From Sipunculus nudus (Eukaryota; Annelida; Sipuncula; Golfingiida; Sipunculidae), in contig CM049309.1 of NCBI GenBank assembly GCA_026874595.1, forward strand, positions 4,192,076 to 4,256,075: DNA of 64,000 bases, given 5' to 3'. Both the position numbers and the translations under genes were made by a program. Positions 14,901-28,200 of the stretch are shown here, in pieces (within the stretch, counting starts at the first letter, position 1; each line of letters begins with the position of its first letter). The notes beneath the pieces were generated by a model. It was given only the letters and a program-made list of their open reading frames with translations, was not told the DNA's origin and searched no databases.

Positions 14901-17900
14901 TGCATAATAATTAGGCCTATAATTCCTTTTTTGTTTTTTACATGGTTTCATCTTTCACTTTTGTTGGCACAAAAAACTAAAAGTTGAGAAAACTTCAATG
15001 AAACATTATTTTTTACCAGTGTATTTGGTGTATTTTGCTGAATTTGGTGAATATTTCATGCATTTTTTTAAAACAAATATTTTGAGCATGTCAAATATAA
15101 TTCAACACATCATATCTCTGTCCATATTCTTACACAGTCTGCATTTTCATGTGTTTTTATGTGTTGTAATGTGATCTTGTAAGAAATTTTCAGACAATTT
15201 AATTCACAACATGAGCAAAAACATAGGGAAAATACTGAACTGTGAGGGCTGCTTTAAATACCAATAATATGCTTATAATTTCAGATTGGGGCAGTGTTTC
15301 ATGCTACCCTGTATTAAACTGCCATGGTTCCTTAATTTTAATAAACTATTAAATTTATTATCATTACAGGGGCATTATCCGGTTGGATGGGAGTTAAGGA
15401 ACTGCCATGGTTCCTTAATTTTAATAAACTATTAAATTTATTACCACTACAGTGGCTTTATCCGGTTGGATGGGAGTTAACGGTGACGAATCCAACAAAA
15501 TAATTTGTGGTTGAGGGTGTGGACATTATCAAAACGTTCCTCACAACACTGCTTTGAAGATACAGGTTTCCTGGCCACCAAACTCTGTCCGCAGTAAAAT
15601 TGCCATCACAAGACTGTCCTTGGGGTGTGTTTTTATCTTATATCCTGACGCTCTTTACACAGCGCTTTACCTATAGGCCTACTACCTATATCATAAGAGC
15701 TGTTTGTTATGACCTCGTATCCAGAGGGGAGCACTGTATTTTGGTCCAATCAGATGAGACCCTGTGCTGGAAGACAAAAGGGTTTACCAGCCAAGCGAGG
15801 AATACACGGAGCTAATGTTGTTCATTTTGTCTTGAGTGACAGCTCATTGCCCCGGCAACCGTTTGAGCAGGCCACAGGCTCAGAGAGAATGGCCCCACAC
15901 CTGGTTTCTGGGCGGAGCCTGATGCCTGTCAAGTGTTTGTTGACTGGCATTTGGTTGGCTGCTAGACACATCAGCAGTTTTTTCAGCAGACAGGCCACCT
16001 GGTGTTTAAGTGCATCATAAAAGGTCAAAGCAGGCAGTTGAAAAATCAGTAGCCCCTTTAGAACGCAAGATCTTCACTGCCTCACGAGCGTATATTTCCT
16101 TGTCCTTATCAAACCCTGACCTTGAAATAATCTCAAAACCACTCAAAGGGTGTATGCAGACAAAAATACAGATGTCACAAGACCCATGCTGGAATTATTG
16201 TTATACCAGTATACCCAAATAAGACTGAACCCTCCCTTTTAGACGTTTCTTAAAGAAACAGCAGCAGAAGACCAGTTTTTTCTTTACTTTCAAGTCCCGC
16301 TGTCCCCGCTGTTAGGGCAGTGGGGGGTGGGGGGGGGGGGGATGGGTTCACATCTGAGAGGGTACTGAATATGGCTACATTATTATTACCTATACTCATG
16401 TGCAGCCATATGAAGCCGACAGCATTTAGCGTGGAGCTCCATCCAGCTGTTTGATCTGCTAAGGCAATGCTATACCCGAGAGTGAGAGAATACAGACCTC
16501 ACACACACCTAATGGACATACAAATTTCATATCTGTGACTTTATTAATCCCTGACATCTCATGACTCTTTTAGTGGCCTATGGCTATATCTTTCACCTAA
16601 TAATTAAATACAATTCTATGGACCTTTAATAGAAATAAGCCAAAAAAGTGCTGATCGTTGTTGCACATTCTGTCCATTTTTTATTATTTATGTGTTTAAA
16701 TCATAAGGGAGGCTCAACAAATGGACACTGGTTGTAACACAATCACATCCTACAACAACATTTTGGGGGCATACCAGATTAACCGATTTTGCAAATGACA
16801 AGGGAGTCCTCATATGTTCTAAGCAGCACCAACAAGTGACCTTTGAACTTGAATACATGTGCAAATTAAGCAACCCCCTGCAGTTACATGCTTTTCCTGA
16901 TGGTCAAAATGGTTGTATGTACCATGCATGTTTACTAACAGCTTGTACACAGACAAACTCATATACCACCATTACAGCAGGAATTACCTACAGACCATTA
17001 AAATGTATGCAGAGTAAGCAAAAACAAACATTAAATCAACAAATTAGGCAGGTGAATAGCTGGCTTCAAAGATTGTTGATCAAATAAGCCACACAATACT
17101 TGATTCTGAGATGGCCATATTTCTGTATGGTAACGAGACAGCTTGTCATCTGTATTCATACCTTAGGCGGATAAGGGGGGGGGGGGGAGGAAATCACTAT
17201 ATTTAACTTTGGGCATTATATACCTTTTAATTTTTAGGTACACCATTCACTGCTGTGTGTGTTGTGAAACTAAACTGTATTTGTTGCTCATGTCTTATGG
17301 CAGAGTGGATGACATCAGCAGACCTGTTAGAACAAGATATGGTTGTACATTTTTGTGTTATCATTACTTATGATGCTGAGTTTTTATCAATTATACCATC
17401 AATTCCTAGGATACCACAGATATACAGAAGCCAAGATAACATCTCATACCTGTGGTTCACATATACAGAATTCTTCAAATACCTATGAGTACATGTCAAC
17501 AGAGTTGATCTGGGCAGGTGCATGAATTTCCAGTATTTCCTTAAGTGACTTATGGGTCATGGACATTCAGCTGAAAATCTAAACCATAATAGTATTAACC
17601 ATAAAATCATAAGAAGAATCACTGTAAACATCTGAATAAGTGTTCCAGTGTTGGTATTATAGTTTATATTAACCAAATGATAAATACAGTCTAACAGTAA
17701 TTTAAAATGTCAATTAATGGGTTGCTGTAACTTGACATTTATAAATATTAGAAAATTTTCATTTGAGGTTTCACTCCAGTTAATTGCACTTCACTGCCAA
17801 TGCTGCATAATCTGAATTAAAAGTACCTGAGATTAAAAAAGAAGACGTGTAAGCCAGAGTTGGCAAAACTTGTCTACCTAATAGAAACTACAAAATGTTA

Positions 17901-19167
17901 TCAATTCCACAAAGTACCCTTGCTGAATTGGAGTGTACCAGAAAAATACTAGTTTGTAGTTTGGCTTATAATAGCAGAAAAAAAATCACCTATTGTGGAA
18001 TTCTTTAGAAAATCATAAAATAAACCTAGAATGGACCTTAACTTAATCAGCTGAGGACACCTATTAGTTCCAAATACTCTTTGATTTACAAGCAGGTCTG
18101 ATTAAAGGAACCCAATCACCTATATGACCTTCATAAACTAAAGGTATTCCCTTAGAGCTTTTATAAAAACAGGCCAGAAAATGTGGATATCACCACACAC
18201 AGGCTGCTTGTTTTATTCATATCAATGTTTTTACAATATGTGGGGGCCCATCAAAATAATCAAAACAAATTCAACAATGGCATCTGGTGGCAAGTCAGAT
18301 AAGCCAGAGCTCTGCAAATAGTGTTTTGAAACATGTGGCCTTTCTGCCTCCACATATATGCAACCTACCACCTCAGATAAAATGTTTTTCCTGTTTGTTG
18401 ACATTTCTGTGTTTACAAACATGTTATTGATAAACAAGTTCATACATCCTTCACTAAGGCAGTAAAAGAACTTTTCCCAACCAGAATTACCCTTAGATCA
18501 TTAATACCTATATATTCAGTGGAAGCCAGAAATCACATAAATTCTTTTTTTTTCTAAAGGCAGATGGAGGAGCAACTTTAATGGTTGAGATATCATATCA
18601 AATGGGAAATACTTCAGGGAAAATGTAAAAATTTGTCAGAAAAACTTAAATCAGACAGAGTGAGACGAAACCTTATACATTTGGGACATCCATAAAATAC
18701 ATCTGCTATGGTATATTAGGAGTGGACTATAGAGTACCAAGTATTAATGTTCAAGTAAAAATTGAAATATTCATAATTAATGAAAATCTATTAAGCATGA
18801 CCAAACTCTAATTAGGTGTGGATGCTGCTTTACACATGAAATTTTGCATTTAAAATTAAAAAATTTATATGAAAAAAAATCCAAAATCAACCAAGTGTGA
18901 CAAAACCCTATTTAAGGGAGGAGCGTCATATGATCCACCTGGCATGACAATCAGAAGTAGATATGAGTGACAGTTTGAAAGATATCATGTCATTGACACT
19001 GAATTGTTATCAACAGACAGATGTATGGACAAACAAGTGTTGGATAACAACAATATTTCACTGGGTTGAATTAGAAAATGAAAAGTGTATGTGTGTGAAA
19101 TACTGATACAAAATAAAATCAGAAGCGCTGTACATATATTCCCCTGGTAGGCAGTCCAATGGCTGTA

Positions 19168-19266
<99 letters not shown>

Positions 19267-22200
19267 GATATATATAGATATATACATATATATGTACAGC
19301 AATTTTTATTTCAGTTTCACAAAAGCCATATGCTACATGACAGGGCTAATATGATATTTATACAGGTGACTTAGAGGTGTTTATATACAAAAATATGTGT
19401 GAAATATTCTGGCAGGTACAAATTTATTTTTAAGAGAAGAAGCTATTTTTCTTGTTTATTCAATATGCTTAAAAAGTTATTGAGCCCCTTTAACCATGTC
19501 ACTGTTGCTAATATACTACACATGAAAACATGTTTTAAGGTAAAAAAATAAAACTTCATTTTACTTTTTTAAATTTTATAAATGTAAGTCTGAATTCCAA
19601 AGGCTCCTGACAGGCTTATCATAATTCATAGGGACTGTTTTATTGTGGGTGTTAAATATAAAAACTAGATGTGTCAGAACGACACGAATGCCCCCGCCTG
19701 GGGCAAATTAGAAACATTTGTTAAATTTTGTAAATTTTTTTAAGTTCAGGAAGTGTTGTATGGTCAAAAGTAGGTCAACAAGGGCAAAATGCAAACTCGA
19801 TCTGTAAAGGGTCATTATCAAGCAACACACCAAAAATCAGGCCAGTATCTGCAAGCATTGTGAAAAAAAGTCCATATATGTGCATTTTTCATGAAAATTT
19901 CTGTCTTTCATGAAATTTTCTATGTTCAGGATCTGTCATATGGTGAAAAATAGGTTAACTGGGACGAAACGCGAACTTGATCTGTAAGTGGTCATTATGC
20001 GCCCACAGACCAAACATTAGGCCAGTATCTGTAAGCAATGCATTGCGAAACTAGAATATTAGCAAAAGTTGATAATCATTAATAAATTTAAATTGGAGAG
20101 GTATATACCATGTTTCATAACAATCCACCAAATACTTCCTGAGAAATAAGCTCCTAAGTTTTTTTCTATACTAAGCTCTGTGACCTTGAAAAGTAGGTCA
20201 AGATCACCCATCTTTGAACTTGACCGAGATTTTGTACGAGATTTTGTAAATATAATGCAATAGGACTGAAGAAATGAAGTTCCTGTGTTGAATACCTTTG
20301 GAGATATCCTGCACAAAAGGCCAAAATTGAAAAAATCCGATAAAATTTCATTAAAAAACCAGAAATTGCAGGTGGCGCCACCAAAATTGTGCAGCACATA
20401 CAGACCATCAGTCCCAATGATCATAGTAAGTTTTGTGAAAATCCACACAATGGTTCCTGAGATATAAACTTCTGAGTGTTTTTCTATAATCAGCTCTAAA
20501 ATGTAGAAAAATGGGTCAAGATCACCCATCTTCGAACTTGACCGAGATTTTATCGATATACATCTTCACTGCTGAAATAAAATTCCAACGGTGAATCCTT
20601 TTAGAGATATCCCGCTCACAAGGTAAAAGTTAACAGATGCGGAACGGACGGATGGACGGACAGACACCGGACAGACAGATGGACAGATGGACAGCTTGGG
20701 TGACGAAAATAGCCCATCAGCCTATGTGCTGAGGGCTAAAAACGGCTGTACATGTGTATTTGTCATGAAAATTTCTATTTTTCATGAATTTTTCTAAGTT
20801 TAGGAGCCGTAAAACGGTCAAAAGTAGGTCAACCGGGACGAAACACGAACTCGATCTGTAACTGGTCATTATCTGCCCACACACCAAAAATCAGGCCAAT
20901 ATCTGCAGGCATTGCGAAAAAAAGTCCGTACATGTGTATTTGTCATGAAAATTTCTATTTTTCATGAAATTTTCTAAGTTAAGGAGCCGTAAAACGGTCA
21001 AAAGTAGGTCAACCGGGACGAAACACGAACTCGATCTGTAACTGGTCATTATCTGCCCACACACCAAAAATCAGGCCAATATCTGCAGGCATTGCGAAAA
21101 AAAGTCCGTACATGTGTATTTGTCATGAAAATTTCTATTTTTCATGAAATTTTCTAAGTTAAGGAGCTGTAAAACGGTCAAAAGTAGGTCAAACGGGACG
21201 AAACACGAACTCGATCTGTAACTCATCATTATCTGCCCACACACCAAAAATTAGGCCAATATCTGCAGGCATAGCGAAAAAAAAGTCCGTACATGTGTAT
21301 TTGTCATGAAAATTTCTATTTTTCATGAAATTTTCTAAGTTTAGGAGCCGTAAAACGGTCAAAAGTAGGTCAACCAGGACGAAACGCGAACTCGATCTGT
21401 AACTGGTCTATATCTGCTCACACACCAAAAATCAGGCCAATATCTGCAGGCATTGCGAAAAAAAGTCCGTACATGTGTATTTGTCATGAAAATTTCTATT
21501 TTTCATGAAATTTTCTAAGTTAAGGAGCCGTAAAACGGTCAAAAGAAGGTCAACCGGGACGAAACGCGAACTCGATCTGTAACTCATCATTATCTGCCCA
21601 CACACCAAAAATCAGGCCAATATCTGCAGGCATTGCGAAAAAAAGTCCGTACATGTGTATTTGTAAGTTAAGGAGCCGTAAAACGGTCAAAAGTAGGTCA
21701 ACTGGGACGAAACGCGAACTCGATCTGTAACTCATCATTATCTGCCCACACACCAAAAATTAGGCCAATATCTGCAGGCATAGCGAAAAAAAGTCCGTAC
21801 ATGTGTATTTGTCATGAAAATTTCTATTTTTCATGAAATTTTCTAAGTTTAGGAGCCGTAAAACGGTCAAAAGTAGGTCAACCGGGACGAAACGCGAACT
21901 CGATCTGTAACTGGTCTATATCTGCTCACACACCAAAAATCAGGCCAATATCTGCATGCATTGCGAAAAAAAGTCCGTACATGTGTATCTGTCATGAATA
22001 TTTCTATTTTTCATGAAATTTTCTAAGTTTAGGAGCCGTAAAACGGTCAAAAGTAGGTCAACTGGGACGAAACGCGAACTCGATCTGTAACTGGTCTATA
22101 TCTGCCCACACACCAAAAATCAGGCCAATATCTGCAGGCATTGCGAAAAAAAGTCCGTACAACTGTTTGATTTCAGAATGACGGAAGGACGGAAAGACGG

Positions 22201-25200
22201 AATGACGGACATGGGTAAAACTATATGCCCCGGCCACTTTGTGGCGGGGGCATAAAAAAGAATACAACTGGCATTTCACTTTGTAAACTTTATGTATACT
22301 CTGTTAGTCTGTATTCATAAGGCTCTTTACAGGCTTATTATAATTCACTAATTATTGTGGGTGTTGATGTGAAAGCAAATATAACTTTCAATTTACTTTG
22401 TAAAGTTTATGTATATTCTGTATTTCCCAGGCTCTTTACAGGCTTATAATAATTAACAGGGACTGTTTTTATTGTGGGTGTAGATTCAATTACATGGGCG
22501 GGCTGGCAGAACTGAAGCAGCACCTTCCAGCCCAGGCAGTAAGCCAATGACCCTGGTATGAGTCACTTGTACTGGCTGTTGTACACAGGTGTACACAGAC
22601 AGTCCCTGTATATCACCAGTACTGATTCATTATGAGTCACAGCAGTACAGCCAACCCACTCCCTGGTCACGAAAAATCATACCTTGTACAGCAAGCCAAG
22701 TCATGGTATGATACCACAAGATCAAAGTTTGTTGTTGTTTTTAATCACATGTTCACTGGACCTGAGCCAGATAGTTTACAAATTGCTCACTAGGTGTCAG
22801 ACCTTGTAAGTATTACAACCACAGCTCAGTATAGTCACAGATAACACAAATACATTTTACATTCCATACAAAATAGATTAAAAGTTTTTTATATATAAAT
22901 ACAAGTGAATAATAGATTTCTCTGGTCATATTTTTATTAAATAATGTTTAACTGAAGAGTTAAATAACATTTACCTAAAATACAGAAAATTAAAATACAT
23001 GGATTAAAATTAATTGAATATAAGCAACTGCTGATGATATGTAAGCAATGTTTAAATAAATTCACTTAAGTTTTCATACACACAGGTGAACGAAAAATGC
23101 AATGCTGACTATCTACTAATACTTAAATTAACATTTATAAATAATAATAAATTAAGATTTTGTTACATAAATAACAAATAAGCACACAGGTAGAATAAAT
23201 TTAAATAAAGTAATTAAATGTGATAGAAAATCTAATAAGATTTGAATTTTATAATCTAAACAAATGTCATTTTAATTCTTGGCTTATATTTAAAACCTGG
23301 ACTAACATATTGTCATATATATTCTCTACTCAATGTTCCAATAGCACAAAGGGTGGTGATGACATGATGTATTGGTAAACACAAGAAGGACTTATCATGA
23401 AAACTGATGGCTCTGACTAATATCAATATGATTATTGATGGCTTTGACAAGAATCAATATGATTATTGATGGCTTTGACAAGAACCAATATAACTAGATG
23501 AATACTGACAGGTCAGGTAGGGCCCCGCTGAAGGCCCATAGACTTCTAGTGTGGGCTGAGTGATGCTTGGAAAAATATAATAAAAGACCTAATTACATGC
23601 AGAGACAGAGGAAACTGACCAAAAACAGTAGTTAAACACTAAAGCAAGATGGAAAGACTGGAAAGAAAAGTTTGGCTTAAAAGGTATTCACACATTTTTA
23701 GAAATATGAGTCCTGAGAACTTGACATCAACTCACGACCCCAAAATCAAAAGGGTTATTGCTTTCTTGGTGGGCCATGTATATTTTAGTTTGAAATCTAT
23801 ATGTGAGTTATAAAAGGTTTTGGAAATCAATGTGTATAGTATCACTGTGTACAGATGACTCCTGTGACCTTGACCTTTGACCTTGTGACCCCAATAGGAA
23901 AGGGATATTTGCCTATTGGAAGGTGAGCTGTATGTGTAAGATAGAACCTCTGGTATGAAAGGTTTTGCTTAAAAGGCACCCACAATCTTTTTAAAGATAT
24001 GGAGACTGTGACCTCTGACCTCATGTCAGAATGTTTGTTTTAGTGTTGGGCCATATAAATAACCAGTTTGAAATCCATATGTGAATTTGTGGACAGATGG
24101 CTTCTATGACCCTGACCTTTGAACTTATGACCCTAGGATTGATACTGATAGTGATGTTTCCCCTTTGGCAGATGTCATATATGTGTAAGTTGGTAAGACT
24201 GGCATGGAAAATTTGGCTGAAAATGCATCCACAAAGTTTTTATAAATGTGAGTCCTGACACCTTGACCTAATACTTCATGACCCAAAAATCAATAGGGGT
24301 CTTGCTTTAGTGGTGGGCCATTAATATTAAGTTTGAAATCCATATGTGAATCAAAACTGGAGTTATCATCCGGAAACAAATTTGTGGACAGAGAGACCGG
24401 CAGATGGACAGACAGACAGGGTGATTTCTATAGGGCACCCACTTCTATTGAAGAGAGGCCCTCATTATTGATGGCTTTGGCAAGCATCAATATGATTATT
24501 GATGGCTCTGACAAGAATATGATTTTTAATGGCTCTGACAAGAACCAATATAATCATTGATGGCTTTGACAAGAATCAATAGGAAAATTGATAGCTTTGA
24601 CAAGAATCAATATGATTATTGATGGCTCTGACAAGAATATGATTATTGATGGCTCTGACAAGAATAAATATGATTATTGATGGCTTTGACAAGAATCAAT
24701 ATGATAACTGATGGTCTGACAAGAATGAACAATTTATTCATATAAAAAGAAGGTCTAATATTCCACCTCAATGATTAAACCTGAATACAACAACCAAAGC
24801 CATTAAAAAAATATTCAATCACCCTCATCAAATGGGAATCACTTTAAAAACTAAATGAGTCTTCCTTCATTCATGAAAAATAAACCTATTTCCGTTAGTA
24901 AAGGTGAAAAAAAGTAGTAGCTCCCAACAGTCCAGGTGGTCTATGTGACCTTGACAGGTTAATGAGTCACTGAAGACAGGTGAGATACAGGTGTATCCAG
25001 GTAGAAACATACAGTGTACCTGGCGGGAATCCTCTGTAAACAATCTGCTGTCAGCTCCTTCCGGTGAGTCACAACATTTTTACCCTGTCAGTCATGTCTA
25101 CAGCCATAAATCAAACAGACCACTAATCACACTACAACCCACCTTAAGGCTACTGAGTCTCTTACAGTTACAGACAATATGCTTCACTTAACAATAATAA

Positions 25201-28200
25201 CTACACCTTGTTAAAGTTTTGTTATCCCCACCTATATTCATAGGTGGAAATATTTGTTTTTGGCATTCTTCTTATTATACTGCCACTTCTTTTTAACCGA
25301 TTTCATTTATATATATCCAAGTTGTAACTTACCATAGGCTAATTACTTTTAACAAATGTCAGTGACCTTGACCTATTTTCAAGGTCACAGGACTCAAAAG
25401 TGTGATTTTTATAGTTTTTCAATGACATTTTCTTCTGATCTAAAAGGGGTATGGACAAATAGATATAAAATGCCATTACCAAATATGGTTTCTTTTTTCT
25501 TCTATTTCTATGGCAACATTTTTTAAATTCACTCATGTGGAACCATATGAGATAGGACACTCAGCACTTTTCTGTAAGGGTATGTTTCACGATAAAATAT
25601 TTGACCTGGGAAGCTGAAACTTAAACAGACATGAGTTATTAACTTTTATTTTACGAAATAGGAGTGCAGGGGCAAGTTTGGTAGTGATATGATCATATGT
25701 TTAATAGTTTTTGAATAATATGCAACTCTCAAAAATGTGACATCAGCATTTTCAGCTCATCTGTTAAAACTCGAGAAGGAACAACCAAATCCCATTTATG
25801 TTTTAGAGAACTATATTTTTTCAAGACCTTTAGACATGGATAAAATGTAGGATCAGTGGGAATAGCCAGCAGTGGAGAATCAGGGGTGGGTTGGGGTTGG
25901 GGGCTATAGGTCGAGATCTGTGACTGTCTTGTGACATTTGCAAGAAGCCTAGTTGTATTTATAGCTATCTAGACCAATTAGCATCTCATAATGAGGATAA
26001 TACAGAGTTTCTATTTTTTAATTTTAAAATTTCAAGGTTTTTTAAATAGTTATTGGCAGACATTCTGGACTTCAAGGAGTTTTATAAAATTTAAACTTTA
26101 TACAAAGTGTAAAACCAAAGAGAAGTTTAGGTAACATGGTAGCAAACATGACACAAGGTACCTACTGGTCTCGATGCTCAGCTTATTTTGTCTATAAGGA
26201 TATATTTATGATCCTTTTTCAAAATATGGGTCCGTAATCAGTTTGAAGACAACCTGTCTACCCAAACTAGAATCCACAATCTTTTTAAAGAAGTGGGTCC
26301 TGCGACCTTGACCTTTGACCTCATGACCCCAAAAGCAAAAGGGTTCTTAAATTATTGGTGGATCATATATAAGTCGAGCTTGAAACCAATATGTTAATCG
26401 AAACTAGAGTAATCATCAGGAAACAAATTTGACAGAACGACTAACAGACAGACGGACAAGGTGATTAATATAGGGCATCTGCTTATTCAAGTGGGGCCCT
26501 TATAAACACACAAGGTTTAAAGACAAAGATGAAACCACAGTTGTGAATCTGATAGTATCAAAATAAAGGAAAAAATTCACAAAAATAGAAAAAATACAGG
26601 TGGTGCCACTAGTTTTCAGAAACTGAAGAAATCAATCATAAATAATAAACACACTAGGTTTTCAGGACACAAAATGAAACCACAGCTGAGAAACTGACAT
26701 AACTGTTGTCATCTAATTGTCTCAAAAACTGAAAACAAAATTGTAAAAATTAAAAAAAATACATGTGGTGTCATAATTTTTCAGTGACCCCATAGCTTGG
26801 AGGATATAGGTCAAGGTGACCTAATTTTAGGTTTCCAAGGAAAATTTATATTGACCTACTTGAATATATAGTTATCAAATTTCTAGGGTTAGCGGTTACG
26901 ATTTGTGCCCTGCTAACAACCAGCCAGCCTGACGCCCAGACTGACAATGGACAAAGCACCATTCCTATACCACAGTTGACTTTCAGTCAGCTGAGCAAAG
27001 AATTAAATAATCCATAGTGTTCTAATATTGTCCAACAGTCATTATGTAACATTTCAGTGTGTGTCTTGAAACCTGCAAAAACTTTACACATTTGTAAGTA
27101 TTATATATTATATGCAGTAATGGCACTTTAGTATGGTCTTTCTATCTAGGTACTGAACCTTGTTAAGCTCTAAAAATATCTGATCCTTATTTTACAGCAA
27201 ATTATCTTTCAAATGCTGTACAGATTATGGGTGTCTACAAAGCTTCATCTTTTAACTTCTCATGAAACAGTTGGAAACGTGTATACTATGTTACATGATG
27301 AGTACCCATTTATTACATGCCACAACATGCAGAGATTGGCAGTTAAATGTTAAATGTTTGGTCGGATGGCCATATAATGTTAGTGTATTAATACAGGGAC
27401 ATCCGACAATACTTATTTATAACATCTGTTTTTGTATCATGATGTATCAGTACACCTGTCACTCCTTACCACCCCAGTAACTATTGAATCCATAATGGGG
27501 AGACATACCCCCTCTTCTCAAGTGCAAAAACAATATCTGATGTATAACAATATGTAATGATCCAAGTTCGGGTGTAACTGTATTCAACATTTTGGCCCAT
27601 TCGTTTAGCACTTAGCCAACAGAGGGCAGCACACTATAAACATCATGATATTAGTGAGAAATAATTAGTCAAAATACATAATGCTGCATGGTGTCATTGC
27701 GTTGCCAACAGAATCATATAAAAAGACTAAAAATACTCCTACCATTACAAATACACTAGAATGGCCCTATGAGGTATATTTTGTAACACTCAAGTATAAT
27801 GAACTGTTATAACTATGTATGTATTATAACTAAATGTGGTGACACCCTTCTTCTCAGCAGCCATGACTTGGAGATACACAATTCTGGTCTTAAAATTTAA
27901 GGAAAAATGGTAACTATTTCAAAAGGGAGGTGATGTTCCATTTTTTCCTTATACTAAGAGAAATTTGACTTTATTTTGTGAACGGGCTATTGCAGTGTGA
28001 TCTATCACAAACTACACCAGTGCATAGTACCGGTAGTTAATCTTGTAGTGACATCTGTCACAAACTATACCAGAGCATAAAGCAGCTAATCTTACAGTGG
28101 CATCTAGCATAACTGAAATTTAATTATTCTTCAAATGCAAAAATAAAGAATGGATAATACTGGTATGATAGTTACATTAATAGCAAAAGTAAAGCTTTTA

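Larger units (their letters stand above)
19673..22258 (+). mobile_element. Helentron/pearl-like element with a 180-bp tandem core
   Basis: 5' end AACTAGATGTGTCAGAACGA, then ATGCCCCCGCCTGGGGCA. 3' end is a tetranucleotide-type tract (GACGGAAGGACGGAAAGACG), CTAT, and the hairpin ATGCCCCGGCCAC-TTT-GTGGCGGGGGCAT followed by TAAAA. The 5' ATGCCCCCGCC is the reverse complement of the 3' hairpin arm. Between them are two diverged units (19.72-20.05 kb) and about eight near-identical units of 180 bp (20.74-22.16 kb); one unit has lost about 31 bp of the inverted AAAATTTC...GAAATTTT segment. No transposase seen. Bivalve pearl elements are known to have this plan. Confidence 0.7.

Noticed and set aside
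15600-16050. Overlapping short frames in a complex-composition segment
   Set aside because: No splice sites in phase and no recognisable family; left as a possible regulatory segment only.
18985-19302. 105-codon frame rich in Ile and Tyr
   Set aside because: It is a translation of the (TA)n microsatellite.
20059-20529. 156-codon minus-strand frame
   Set aside because: Lies wholly inside a nested non-autonomous element and shows internal repeat structure, not a protein family.
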